From positions 434,001-498,000 of the forward strand of contig NZ_PYAL01000004.1 in assembly GCF_004121055.1 (NCBI RefSeq): a stretch of 64,000 bases of DNA. Reading direction: 5' to 3'. The notes under the pieces were generated by a model, which was given only the letters and a program-made list of their open reading frames with translations, did not search any database and was not told the DNA's origin. This document shows, piece after piece, positions 8,437 through 16,751 of the stretch. Every line of letters begins with the position of its first letter. The first letter of the stretch is position 1. Origin of the DNA: Achromobacter aloeverae. Its GTDB lineage: Bacteria; Pseudomonadota; Gammaproteobacteria; Burkholderiales; Burkholderiaceae_B. The translations under genes and the position numbers were made by a program.

Positions 8437-9234
8437 GTGGTGGCTGCACCTTTGCGGATATCCTTGATCGGCCTATTGAGTTCCACGGTCGCACTGACCG
8501 GTTGCGGTGTTCCTATTACGGGGCCGTGGGATGATCCTGCCAAACAAATCGTCGCCGACCCCGCGACGTATTCGAGCGAGCGCATGAAGGTGGGGAACCT
8601 TTCGCGCTCGGTCCGGGAAAAATTACCTCAGCCGGGCACCGAGGCTTTGGGCTTCAAGACGTTGAAGGTATCCGCCAGCCTCCATACGGAAGGGGCCGAG
8701 GGCAAGTCGACCGACAGCGAAGTCGAGAGCACGTACATCAACGATCAGGACGACGGTTTCGTACGCGGCATCACGCATCAGACACGCAACGGCCTACCCT
8801 ATTTCTTTAGTCTCGACCTTACGTATCGTGGGCTGGCGCCGTTCATCGAGCAGTCCGGGATGACCACGGCGCTGAGACTTCCTGGCCTTGAACGGGCGCG
8901 AGAGATCAAGGAATGGCCGGCCGACGTACGCAATGTCCCCGAACATGGCACTTTCACGTTCGAATGGGAGTCGATGTATTACTTCGGCTCGTCCTTGCAG
9001 ATGTCTCGCAGGGTCACTTGCACCAGCGGCGACAACTACCCGGCTTCTCGCTTCATGCCGCAAGTTCCTGGGCAGGCGGTCGACATGACATGCACGTTCT
9101 TTAACAAAAACGGAATCGAAACCAGAAGGGAAAAGCTGGTATATCTGCGAACATACGGCATCGCCCTGACCGTGGAGCTTACGCAGGCCTCGGCGAAGAG
9201 CACAGTGCAATACAAGACGCTGGTCGCGGAATAA
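8437..9234 (+). CDS. Putative lipoprotein of unknown function
   Basis: The 265-residue protein begins with a type II signal peptide: hydrophobic SLIGLLSSTVAL followed by lipobox LTGC, so it should be lipidated and anchored in the envelope. Asp or Glu does not follow the Cys directly, so outer-membrane sorting is likely. No domain is recognised in the mature part, which is soluble and rich in beta-type sequence. GGAGAGGGA precedes the GTG at 8437; the next codon is also GTG and could be the start. It stands alone after the tRNA-Leu terminator, with an AT-rich promoter region unlike its neighbours. Confidence 0.75.
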   Translation: MVAAPLRISLIGLLSSTVALTGCGVPITGPWDDPAKQIVADPATYSSERMKVGNLSRSVREKLPQPGTEALGFKTLKVSASLHTEGAEGKSTDSEVESTYINDQDDGFVRGITHQTRNGLPYFFSLDLTYRGLAPFIEQSGMTTALRLPGLERAREIKEWPADVRNVPEHGTFTFEWESMYYFGSSLQMSRRVTCTSGDNYPASRFMPQVPGQAVDMTCTFFNKNGIETRREKLVYLRTYGIALTVELTQASAKSTVQYKTLVAE

Positions 9235-9314
9235 ATAAGCGGCAGCGACAGGCGTGCTACGCCCGCCGGTCCATCTTGCCCAGGGTGGAGTCTTCCGCCC
9301 CGCCCTGCGGCGCC

Positions 9315-10304
9315 TTACTCCGCCGTCAACAATCCAGACGACACCAGTCCGCGATAAGTTTCCGTCTGGCGTTCCAGGAACTGGTCGAAGTCGCCGCCGC
9401 TCATCTTGACCGGTACGCCCCCGATATCTTCCACGCGCTTGCGGACCGCGGGATCGTCGAGGGCGGCGTTGCTGGCGTCCACCAACCTTGCGACGACCGC
9501 GGGCGGAACGCCGCGCGGCGCCATGGTGGCCGTGAAGGGCGCGATATCCACGTCCGGTTGCTTGAGCTCCGCCATGGTGGGGACATCCGGCAAGGAAGCT
9601 ACGCGCTGGGAAAATACGACCGCCAAGGCGCGCAGCTGGCCCGCCCGGATCAACTGCAAGGCCGAAGGCAGGTCCGTCGCCACCGCATCCAGCTGGCCGC
9701 CCAGCAGGTCCTGCACCGCCGGTCCTGCTCCCTTGTAGGCCGCGATGATGAACTTCTGCGACAAGGCCTTCTGCATCTGCAGGATGTTGACATGCCCCGC
9801 CGTGCCATTGCCAGGATGACCGAACTTGAGCGCGCCGGGATGCGCCTTGCCATAGGCCACCAGGTCCGCGTAGGACTTCAACGGCGAGTTGGCCTTGGTG
9901 ACGATGACATCGGGAACCTGGGTCAGCAAGGCCACGGCCTTCATGTCCTTCAATCCATAGCTGGCGGACTTGCCCGCCAACTGCCAACTGGCCACGATAG
10001 GGGCGGTCGTCCCGATCATGATGGTGTAGCCGTCGGGTTCGGCGCGGACCATCTGCGATGCGCCTATCATGCCGCCCGCGCCACCCTTGTTCTCGACGAT
10101 GAACGACTGCCCCAACTGCTTGCCGTACGCTTCCGCGAATATGCGCGCGCTGCTGTCGGCATTGCCGCCAGGCACGAAGGGCACGATGACGCGTACCGCA
10201 TGGGTGGGGTAGCTGGATTCTTGCGCCCATCCCATCAAGGGATATGCAAGCACGCTGGCCGCGATGGCCGTGGCGAGGGTGCGGCGATGACGATGCAGGA
10301 TCAT
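9315..10304 (-). CDS. Bug-family tripartite tricarboxylate transporter receptor (1)
   Basis: This 329-residue periplasmic solute receptor has a signal peptide cleaved around SYP after MGWAQ. The family signature is clear: RVIVPFVPGGNADSSAR near the mature N-terminus, then ENKGGAGGMIGA, and the later YGLKDMKAVALL and GPAVQDLLGGQLD segments. These proteins bind carboxylates or other small polar molecules and deliver them to a TctAB membrane complex. No tctA or tctB is in the window. GGAGAC precedes the ATG. It is the last gene of the minus-strand group IclR, hydroxy-acid oxidase, Bug. Confidence 0.92.
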   Translation of the reverse strand: MILHRHRRTLATAIAASVLAYPLMGWAQESSYPTHAVRVIVPFVPGGNADSSARIFAEAYGKQLGQSFIVENKGGAGGMIGASQMVRAEPDGYTIMIGTTAPIVASWQLAGKSASYGLKDMKAVALLTQVPDVIVTKANSPLKSYADLVAYGKAHPGALKFGHPGNGTAGHVNILQMQKALSQKFIIAAYKGAGPAVQDLLGGQLDAVATDLPSALQLIRAGQLRALAVVFSQRVASLPDVPTMAELKQPDVDIAPFTATMAPRGVPPAVVARLVDASNAALDDPAVRKRVEDIGGVPVKMSGGDFDQFLERQTETYRGLVSSGLLTAE

Positions 10305-10384
10305 TTTTGTCTCCGGGTAAATGGGTTTTTTTGGGTTTGCCTACTTGGGAAAGCGCCGGCGGCCGGGCGCGGCGGGCAAGGCGA

Positions 10385-11599
10385 CTAGACCGGGACCAAG
10401 TGCTCCCTGCCCAGGTCGGCAAGCCTGCGAACGCCCAGCAAGGCCATGTCCCGATGAATCTCGTCGCGCAGCAGGTCGATGGCATGGGCGACGCCTTGCT
10501 GGCCGCCAACCGCGGCGGCATAAGCCATGGGACGCCCCACGAACACGAAGTCGGCGCCTTGTGCCAGCGCCTTCAACACGTCCGTGCCGCGCCGGATGCC
10601 GCTATCGAGCATCAGCGCCATCCGGCCTTTTGCCTTCACGGCATCCGGCAGCACCAGCAGGGGAGGGACCGTCCCGTCCAACTGCCGTCCGCCATGATTG
10701 GACAGGATCACGCCATCGGCGCCAGCCTGTTCCGCACGCATGACATCCGTCGCGGAAATGATGCCTTTCACCACCAGCTTGCCCCGCCATTGCCGGCGTA
10801 TGAGCGCCAGATGCTCCCAGGACAAGTGATCGCGCAAGCCAAACTGCCGCACGACACTGCTGGAAATGATGGGCACGCCTCTGCCCGACCCCGCGTTCTC
10901 GAAATGCGGCATGCCGTGCCTGGCCAAGGTCCGCCCCAGCGTCCGCAGCAACCAGCGCGGCCGCAGCAAGCCGTCCCAGGCCAGTCGCAGGCTGGGCCGC
11001 AGCGGCGTGGAGAACCCCACGCGCACATTGTTCTCGCGATTGGCCAGCGTGGCCGTATCCACCGTCACGACCAGCGTCCGGAACCCGGCTTTTTCGACAC
11101 GCTGGATCAGGCCCTCGATATGCGCCGGCTCACCCGGGATATAGGCCTGGAACCAGGCGCTGGTGGGCGCCGCTTGCGCCACGCGTTCCATGCGCGTCAG
11201 CGATGCGCCGCTCAATACATAAGGGATGCCTGCCGCCTCGGCCGCGCCGGCCATGGCAACGTCGCCGTCGAAGGCGAACATGGCGCACAAACCCATGGGC
11301 GCGATGCCGAATGGCGTGCGGTAGACCTGCCCCAGCAATTCGCGCCCCTGTTCACGCGCGGACACATCCACCAGGACATTGGTGCGAAACATGCATTTGC
11401 GAAAGGCTGCCACGTTGGCCTGCAATGTGACGTTGTCCTCCACGCCGCCCTGCAGGTAGCCAAAGATAGGCCGCGGCAGGATCCGCCGCGCCGCCGGTTC
11501 GAAATCGCCCAGGGACAGGATGCCGCGCAAGGCGGGGGGAAGATGGCGCCGTGCATTGGGCGCGGGACCGAGCTGTTGCCTCGGCGGGGGAGTGGTCAT
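10385..11599 (-). CDS. FMN-dependent alpha-hydroxy-acid oxidase/dehydrogenase (LldD-like)
   Basis: This 404-residue flavoenzyme oxidises an L-2-hydroxy acid (such as lactate, glycolate or mandelate) to the 2-oxo acid. TIM-barrel hallmarks are present: the FMN-binding TPFGIAPMG, YVLSGASLTRME, the active-site LSNHGGRQLDG with catalytic His and substrate-binding Arg, and the phosphate-binding DSGIRRGTDV and FVGRP. The ATG at 11599 is chosen because the upstream extension lacks family similarity. It lies between the IclR regulator and Bug receptor 1 on the same strand, which suggests uptake and oxidation of one hydroxy acid under IclR control. Confidence 0.9.
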   Translation of the reverse strand: MTTPPPRQQLGPAPNARRHLPPALRGILSLGDFEPAARRILPRPIFGYLQGGVEDNVTLQANVAAFRKCMFRTNVLVDVSAREQGRELLGQVYRTPFGIAPMGLCAMFAFDGDVAMAGAAEAAGIPYVLSGASLTRMERVAQAAPTSAWFQAYIPGEPAHIEGLIQRVEKAGFRTLVVTVDTATLANRENNVRVGFSTPLRPSLRLAWDGLLRPRWLLRTLGRTLARHGMPHFENAGSGRGVPIISSSVVRQFGLRDHLSWEHLALIRRQWRGKLVVKGIISATDVMRAEQAGADGVILSNHGGRQLDGTVPPLLVLPDAVKAKGRMALMLDSGIRRGTDVLKALAQGADFVFVGRPMAYAAAVGGQQGVAHAIDLLRDEIHRDMALLGVRRLADLGREHLVPV

Positions 11600-11692
11600 G
11601 GGATTTCCGGAGAAGACCTGCGGCCACGCAGGAAAGCTCACATTGGAAGACACCCCGGTCCGCGCCGGCAATGCGTTACGCGGTACGTAACA

Positions 11693-12514
11693 TCAGGGGT
11701 GCCATGTGGCACGCAAGGCCGTGGCCGGAACGCCGCCCAGGGCCACGCCCAGGCGCTTGGCGGCAGCGACCGTTTGCGGCGCCAGCTTGCGCAATACCGC
11801 GGGCGTCAGGCGCTCCACCGGGCCTGAGGTGCTGATGGCGCCCAGCACCGTGCCTTGCCCGCCTCGCACCGCCGCGGCGACCGCGGCGGCCCCCGTGGAA
11901 CGCTCCGCGCGGGCCCAGTGATAGCCCTGACGCCGGATGCGCTCGTAGAGATCGCCCGGTTCACCCAGCGCGGCCAGGATGGCGCGCCCCGGCGCACCCA
12001 GGTCCAGCGGCAGCAGCTCGCCCGAGCGTGGATGATCCGGACGCGCGTTAGGGCCGTCGCAACGCATCAGGCAGCTGCGCAGATTGCCTTCGTGCACATA
12101 GAAGGAAGCGCTCTCTCCCGTGTCGATGGAAAGTTGGCGCAGGATGGGTTCGATCACCGACCCCACGTCGAATTGCGCCTGGTAGCGCGACCCTATCCAG
12201 CCCGCCGCGGGGCCCAGCCGCCACGCGCCATCCTTGCGTTGGACCATGAAGCGCGACAAGGCCAAGGTGCGCGCCAGCCGCAAGGCGGTAGGCTTATGCA
12301 TGCCGGTGCGGCGGGCCAGCTCTGTGAGAGAGAGGAACACTTCGTCGCCTCCGTCGAATGCCTTGAGCAGGGACATGGCGCGCACGACGGCATGCACATG
12401 CTCCTGCCCCGGCGTCGGCGCAATGTCTTCGGGGCCTCTCATGACGGGCCGCCTGGGGGCCTCGGCTACGGTAGTGGTCGATGCGGTTGTCGGACGGGAG
12501 GGAGATTTCGTCAT
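11693..12514 (-). CDS. IclR-family transcriptional regulator
   Basis: The 273-residue regulator has an N-terminal winged helix-turn-helix (about residues 40-100; SLTELARRTGMHKPTALRLARTL is the recognition region) and a C-terminal IclR effector domain. GGAAAG lies 5 bases before the ATG at 12514, which fixes the start inside a longer open frame. It is transcribed towards the hydroxy-acid oxidase and Bug receptor 1 and divergently from Bug receptor 2 and the lactonase, with a 207-bp control region between. It probably controls both units in response to the substrate or a product. Confidence 0.92.
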   Translation of the reverse strand: MTKSPSRPTTASTTTVAEAPRRPVMRGPEDIAPTPGQEHVHAVVRAMSLLKAFDGGDEVFLSLTELARRTGMHKPTALRLARTLALSRFMVQRKDGAWRLGPAAGWIGSRYQAQFDVGSVIEPILRQLSIDTGESASFYVHEGNLRSCLMRCDGPNARPDHPRSGELLPLDLGAPGRAILAALGEPGDLYERIRRQGYHWARAERSTGAAAVAAAVRGGQGTVLGAISTSGPVERLTPAVLRKLAPQTVAAAKRLGVALGGVPATALRATWHP

Positions 12515-12721
12515 GCGCTTTCCGTGTGTGCAAGGCGTGTCGCCATGAGATGGCAATGTTACGCCTGCCGAAACGCCTTGCCTTTCCCGGGAGAGCTGCT
12601 CATCATGCCAGCCTCGCGACAATGCCCCCATGTCGTGGGGCCGACATCGCTTGCTGCCCACGAGTGATGCCTCGGTCCTGGGACAAGCGAGCGACAAAAA
12701 GAACTTGATGGAGACGTAGCC

Positions 12722-13696
12722 ATGAGCATCACGATGAACCCCGTCCGGCGCCGCCTGCTCGGCGCGGCGGCCATACTTCCCTTCGCCGCTCGTGCTCAGG
12801 ACCGCTATCCCGGCAGGCCGATCCGCATGATCATTCCCTTCGCGGTAGGCGGCGCCACCGACGTGCTGGGACGGGAACTGGGCCAGGCCATGGGGGCCAG
12901 CCTCAACCAGTCCTTCGTCGCCGAGAACATGGGCGGCGGCGCGGGCGTGCCCGCCCTGAATACCGTGGCGCGGGCCGCGCCCGACGGCTATACGGTGTTC
13001 TTCTGCGCGTCCGGCAACATCACCAGCCAACCCCTGCTGAGCAAGAAGCGCGTGGACATCCTGACCGAGGTGATGCCGGTGGCGATGGTGGACACGGCGC
13101 CGCATGTCCTGGTAGTGAGCGCCAAGACGCCGTTCAAGTCGGTCGCCGAACTCATCGCCTATGCCAAGGCCAACCCGGGCGCGCTGAACTTCGCGTCCGC
13201 CGGTGTCGGCGGCCTCGCGCACCTGGGCACGGAACTGTTCGCGCGTAGCGCCGGCATACAGATCACGCACATACCGTACAAGGGCGCAGGCCAGGTCATG
13301 ACCGACTTGTCCGCCGGCCGGGTCCAGGCGATTTTCGGCACCATGCCTTCCTTCACGGCAATGATCAACGGGGGGTCGATACGCGCGCTGGGCATCACGG
13401 CGCCCAGCAATTCGACACCCTTGAAGGGCCTGCCCTTGATTTCCGACACTGTCCCGGGCTTCACCTACAGCACCTGGAACGCCATATTCGCACCCGCCCA
13501 TACACCCGCGAACGTCGTCGACCGCCTCTACGAGGCCGTGCGGGACGCGCTGCGCGATCCGACCCTGGCACGCCATTTCGATGAACAGGGCGTGGACCTG
13601 CTGTTGAAGAACGGCACGGAATTGAGCGACATCGTGCGCAAGGAAACGGCGGTCTGGGACCGCGTGATCCATGACGCCGGCATTGAATTGAACTGA
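12722..13696 (+). CDS. Bug-family tripartite tricarboxylate transporter receptor (2)
   Basis: The 324-residue periplasmic receptor has a short signal peptide with an RRR start and cleavage near AARAQD. Family motifs include RMIIPFAVGGATDVLGRE, ENMGGGAGVPALN, ARAAPDGYTV and YKGAGQVMTDLSAG. GGAGAC stands upstream of the ATG. It is divergent from the IclR gene and 26 bp before a lactonase-like gene, so the pair is probably an IclR-controlled operon. No partner TctAB genes are nearby. Confidence 0.92.
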   Translation: MSITMNPVRRRLLGAAAILPFAARAQDRYPGRPIRMIIPFAVGGATDVLGRELGQAMGASLNQSFVAENMGGGAGVPALNTVARAAPDGYTVFFCASGNITSQPLLSKKRVDILTEVMPVAMVDTAPHVLVVSAKTPFKSVAELIAYAKANPGALNFASAGVGGLAHLGTELFARSAGIQITHIPYKGAGQVMTDLSAGRVQAIFGTMPSFTAMINGGSIRALGITAPSNSTPLKGLPLISDTVPGFTYSTWNAIFAPAHTPANVVDRLYEAVRDALRDPTLARHFDEQGVDLLLKNGTELSDIVRKETAVWDRVIHDAGIELN

Positions 13697-13722
13697 ACTG
13701 AACTGACGGAGCGAAGCACGCG

Positions 13723-14931
13723 ATGGCACAGGACGCAGGCAGGATAGCCGGCGCAGGACATGAACATGAACAGGGCCGGGATCTGCTGGCATCCGTCGGC
13801 CCCCGGCTCGTCCGGTACCGCCTGGATGCCGCCGGATTGGTCGAGCAAGACGCCCTGGCGCTGCCGCTCGACGTCCAGTACGCGTCCTTCCACCCGCATC
13901 ATCCCGTCGCCTATGTGGCGTGCAGCAATGGCGGCGTCGCCAGCCCCGGCGACCGCCACGCCCTGTTCCAGGTCTCCATGGATGCCGAGGGGATGCGCCT
14001 GCTGGGGCAGCCGCTGGCGCTGCCCTACCGCCCCCTCCATGTGTCGGTGGATGCCGGGCGGCACCGCGTCGCCCTGGCGTACAACCGTCCGGCCGCGCTG
14101 ACCCTGCACACGCTGGATTCGCAAGGCCTGGCGGCGGCGGGGCATGTGTTGGCCGAAGGGGAGGACCTGGTTGGACATTTTCCGCATCAGGTCATCCCGA
14201 TACCCGGCAGCCAGGACTTGCTGCTGACCTGCCGCGGCGACGACGCAAGCACGGCGAACCGGGAAAATCCTGGGTCATTACGCGTGCTGCGGCAAGAACG
14301 GGGGGCCGTGGCCTGCGTACAGGCGGTGGCGCCCGAGGGTGGCTATGGCTTCGGTCCGCGCAACTGCGCCTTCCATCCGCGCAAACCTGTGCTGTACAGC
14401 GTGCTGGAGCGGCAGAATCGTCTTGTGGCCTTCGTCTATCGGGACGGCGCCATAGCCGACACGCCATCATGGAGCGTCGGCTTGTTGCGGCAGCCCGATC
14501 AACCGCGGCGTCCGCAATTGGGTGGCGCCATCGCGATGCATCCCGGCGGCCGGTACGCTTACGTGGTCAACCGTGCGCATCCAGCACCCGCGGCGCCAGG
14601 CGCCCCCGCGCGCTGCGGCGAGAACAGCATCGTCGTGTTCCGGCTGGATGACGTGACCGGCGAGCCTAGGGTATTGCAACGGGTGGCCCTGGACGGGCTG
14701 CACGCGCGCTGCATTGCGCTGAGCAGCGACGGCTCGATACTGGTGGCCGCTTTTCGCCAGGCGGGGCGCTACCTGGACGACGGAGATGTCGTCGTTAGCC
14801 GTTCCGCGGGGTTCGCCAGTTTCGCGGTGGCCCCTTCCGGCGAGTTGTCGCTCTTGCGCCAGGATGCGGTAGAGACGGGTGACGCATCCTTGTTCTGGGC
14901 TGATTTCACGCCGGCCCATCCCGCTCGGTGA
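13723..14931 (+). CDS. Lactonase family beta-propeller protein
   Basis: The 402-residue protein resembles the seven-bladed beta-propeller lactonases (6-phosphogluconolactonase YbhE/Pgl-like and 3-carboxy-cis,cis-muconate cyclase types). Repeating blade features are visible: ASFHPHHPVAYVA, LPYRPLHVSVD, GFGPRNCAFHPRKPVLY and AIAMHPGGRYAYVVN. There is no signal peptide, so it is probably cytoplasmic. It follows Bug receptor 2 by 26 bp and most likely opens a lactone derived from the imported compound, which is inference. Its 3' end overlaps the convergent response-regulator gene by 26 bp. Confidence 0.82.
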   Translation: MAQDAGRIAGAGHEHEQGRDLLASVGPRLVRYRLDAAGLVEQDALALPLDVQYASFHPHHPVAYVACSNGGVASPGDRHALFQVSMDAEGMRLLGQPLALPYRPLHVSVDAGRHRVALAYNRPAALTLHTLDSQGLAAAGHVLAEGEDLVGHFPHQVIPIPGSQDLLLTCRGDDASTANRENPGSLRVLRQERGAVACVQAVAPEGGYGFGPRNCAFHPRKPVLYSVLERQNRLVAFVYRDGAIADTPSWSVGLLRQPDQPRRPQLGGAIAMHPGGRYAYVVNRAHPAPAAPGAPARCGENSIVVFRLDDVTGEPRVLQRVALDGLHARCIALSSDGSILVAAFRQAGRYLDDGDVVVSRSAGFASFAVAPSGELSLLRQDAVETGDASLFWADFTPAHPAR

Positions 14932-15289
14932 GCACACGCACCAGCGCCGTGCGCAGTTGCTCCTGATTGAAAGGCTTGCCCAGCACCTGCGCGGGGTAAT
15001 CCGTACGGCGCCCCTGGTCGCCGTAGCCCGTGGAATAAAAAAAGGGTATGCCTTTTTCGGCGAGGGCGGCCGCCACCGGCTCGACCGGGTCGCCGCCCAG
15101 GTTCATGTCGAGCACCGCGGCGTCCACGCTTTCGGCATCCAGCAGCAGCAATGCCTGCTTCACGCTACCCGCGGGTCCCACCACCGCGCAGCCGAAATCC
15201 GTCAGATAGTCCTCGATGAGCATTGCGACCAACGCCTCATCCTCGACGACAAGAATCTTGCGTGCGGACAGAATTGCCCCATCCATCAT
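14906..15289 (-). CDS. Single-domain response regulator (CheY-like receiver)
   Basis: The 127-residue protein is a receiver domain with no output domain. The acidic pair Glu17-Asp18 (VVEDEAL), the phospho-acceptor Asp61 (VLDMNLGG), Thr87 (YSTGYG) and Lys105 (LGKPF) are all in place. Its ATG overlaps the stop of the upstream HWE histidine kinase by 4 bases (ATGA), so the two are translationally coupled and it is almost certainly the kinase's phosphorylation partner. It must act by protein-protein interaction, as no DNA-binding or enzymatic domain is present. Confidence 0.93.
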   Translation of the reverse strand: MMDGAILSARKILVVEDEALVAMLIEDYLTDFGCAVVGPAGSVKQALLLLDAESVDAAVLDMNLGGDPVEPVAAALAEKGIPFFYSTGYGDQGRRTDYPAQVLGKPFNQEQLRTALVRVLTERDGPA

Positions 15290-16524
15290 TTCACCTCCAC
15301 CCGATTTTCCAGGGGTACGTCAATGCGGCACACCAGGCCGCCGGGCGCAAATTCCAGAGTTGCCTTGCCGCCTATTTCCTGCGCGATGCCGCGCTCGATC
15401 AGGCGCGATCCAAAGCCGCGTCGAAGGGGAGGGGCGACGGGCGGTCCGCCGGTCTCGGTCCAGACGATCGCCAGACGTTCTGAAGTCTCCTGCGTGGTCG
15501 TGGCGACGCCCGCCTGCTGGCGGTCCGCATCTTCGTCGCTCTTTCCCGGGGCCCCTGCCGTGGCGGCATGCCCTGCGGCTGAGCGCAGCCATTGCACTTC
15601 CACGAGACCTGCTTGTACCGACAGGGCCCCGTATTTCGCCGCATTCGTCGCCAGTTCATGGAACGCCATGTTCAGCGTCAATGCGGCGTTGGGCGCGAAA
15701 ACCACGTTCGGCCCGCCGATCCTGAACCGGGCCGGCGTGCCGTCGTAAGGTTCGAGCGTGGCCTGCAGGAGCTCCGACAGCGTCGTCCCGCGCCACGTGC
15801 TACGGGTCAACAGGTCATGGGCCCGCGACAGCGCCAGCAGGCGGCTCTCGAACTGAGCCATGAACTGCTCAAGATCGCCCGCGTGGCGGTAAGTCTGGTG
15901 AGCGAGCGAATGGACCGCCGCCAGTGAGTTCTTCACACGATGGTTGAGTTCATCGAGCAAGAGCCGCTGGCTTTCCGCGGCCTTGCGCCGATCGGTGTCG
16001 TCGCGCATGATCTTCAGGTAGCCCTCCAGATTCCCTGCCGCATCGCGCAACGGCATCATCATGCCGCTGCCCCATACCCGCCGGCCGTCCTTGCAGAGAT
16101 GCCAGCGTTCATTCGTCGCGTGCCCAAGCTGGTTCGCCATCTGCCGCTCGAACACGTTTCGCTTGATCGCCTGATCCTGGGCGGTGAGAATGAGATCGAG
16201 GGACCTGCCCAGAACCTCCTTTTCCTCATACCCGAACATACGGGAGGCGCCCGGGTTCCAGGACTGCACGGTTCCATCCAGCCCGAGCGTCAGGATCGCG
16301 TAGTCAATGGCGCTTTCGACGATGGAGCGGTAGCGCGCTTCCTTGTCGCGACGCGACCTTTCCACCGTGCAATAGTCCACCGCGGCGGATAGGCTGGCGG
16401 AGAGTTGCGCGAGCTCATCCAGAAGGGCTCTTCCGTCGGCGGGCCGCACATCCGCATATGCGCGCGCCAGCTGCTGAAGGCGCCTGATGCGGTGCTCCAC
16501 ATCCTTGACGTGCTCGTCTGACAT
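15286..16524 (-). CDS. PAS-HWE family sensor histidine kinase
   Basis: The 412-residue soluble kinase has a short N-terminal helix, a PAS domain (about 67-178, ending in a PAC-like EGYLKIMRDDTDRRKAAE) and an HWE-type kinase core. The phosphorylatable His195 lies in DELNHRVKNSLAAVHSLA, the family-defining HELATNAAKYGALS is at 289-302, and the W-x-E motif (WTE) at 355-357. About 35 low-similarity residues (315-348) interrupt the ATPase domain. No transmembrane segment is seen, so the signal is probably intracellular or a small ligand or light/redox cue. It is coupled by ATGA to the receiver gene. Confidence 0.92.
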   Translation of the reverse strand: MSDEHVKDVEHRIRRLQQLARAYADVRPADGRALLDELAQLSASLSAAVDYCTVERSRRDKEARYRSIVESAIDYAILTLGLDGTVQSWNPGASRMFGYEEKEVLGRSLDLILTAQDQAIKRNVFERQMANQLGHATNERWHLCKDGRRVWGSGMMMPLRDAAGNLEGYLKIMRDDTDRRKAAESQRLLLDELNHRVKNSLAAVHSLAHQTYRHAGDLEQFMAQFESRLLALSRAHDLLTRSTWRGTTLSELLQATLEPYDGTPARFRIGGPNVVFAPNAALTLNMAFHELATNAAKYGALSVQAGLVEVQWLRSAAGHAATAGAPGKSDEDADRQQAGVATTTQETSERLAIVWTETGGPPVAPPLRRGFGSRLIERGIAQEIGGKATLEFAPGGLVCRIDVPLENRVEVK

Positions 16525-16700
16525 AACCGGACCTCGTCCGCTTGATCATCAAGCGGGTTGTGCGCAGCAAGCGGCACGCCCGGTGACGCCATCGTCCAGC
16601 ATGGCGACGGATGCCCACCGTGCTGAACGATGGCTCAGGGCTTGCTAAAGGCGGTGGTCCGTTGGGATGCGCGCGTACACATCCAGCCGGCCAAAACCCT

Positions 16701-16722
16701 CGCCTGCCATCGACGGCAGGCG
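16701..16722 (+). promoter_or_regulatory. Hairpin in the leader of the galactofuranose operon
   Basis: CGCCTGCC (16701-16708) and GGCAGGCG (16715-16722) form a perfect 8-bp stem with loop ATCGAC, 29 bases before the first gene of the glycan operon. There is no T run after it. It may be an operator or a leader structure. Confidence 0.4.
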
Positions 16723-16751
16723 ACCACTGGGCCCTCCAAGGAGCATCCACA

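Noticed and set aside
13683-13707. TGAAC pentamer repeats between Bug receptor 2 and the lactonase gene
   Set aside because: Only three short units spanning a stop codon; likely slippage with no evident function.
11693-13792. A 699-codon minus-strand frame that would extend the IclR regulator far upstream
   Set aside because: The extension is antisense to Bug receptor 2, and GGAAAG before ATG 12514 with normal IclR length fixes the start.
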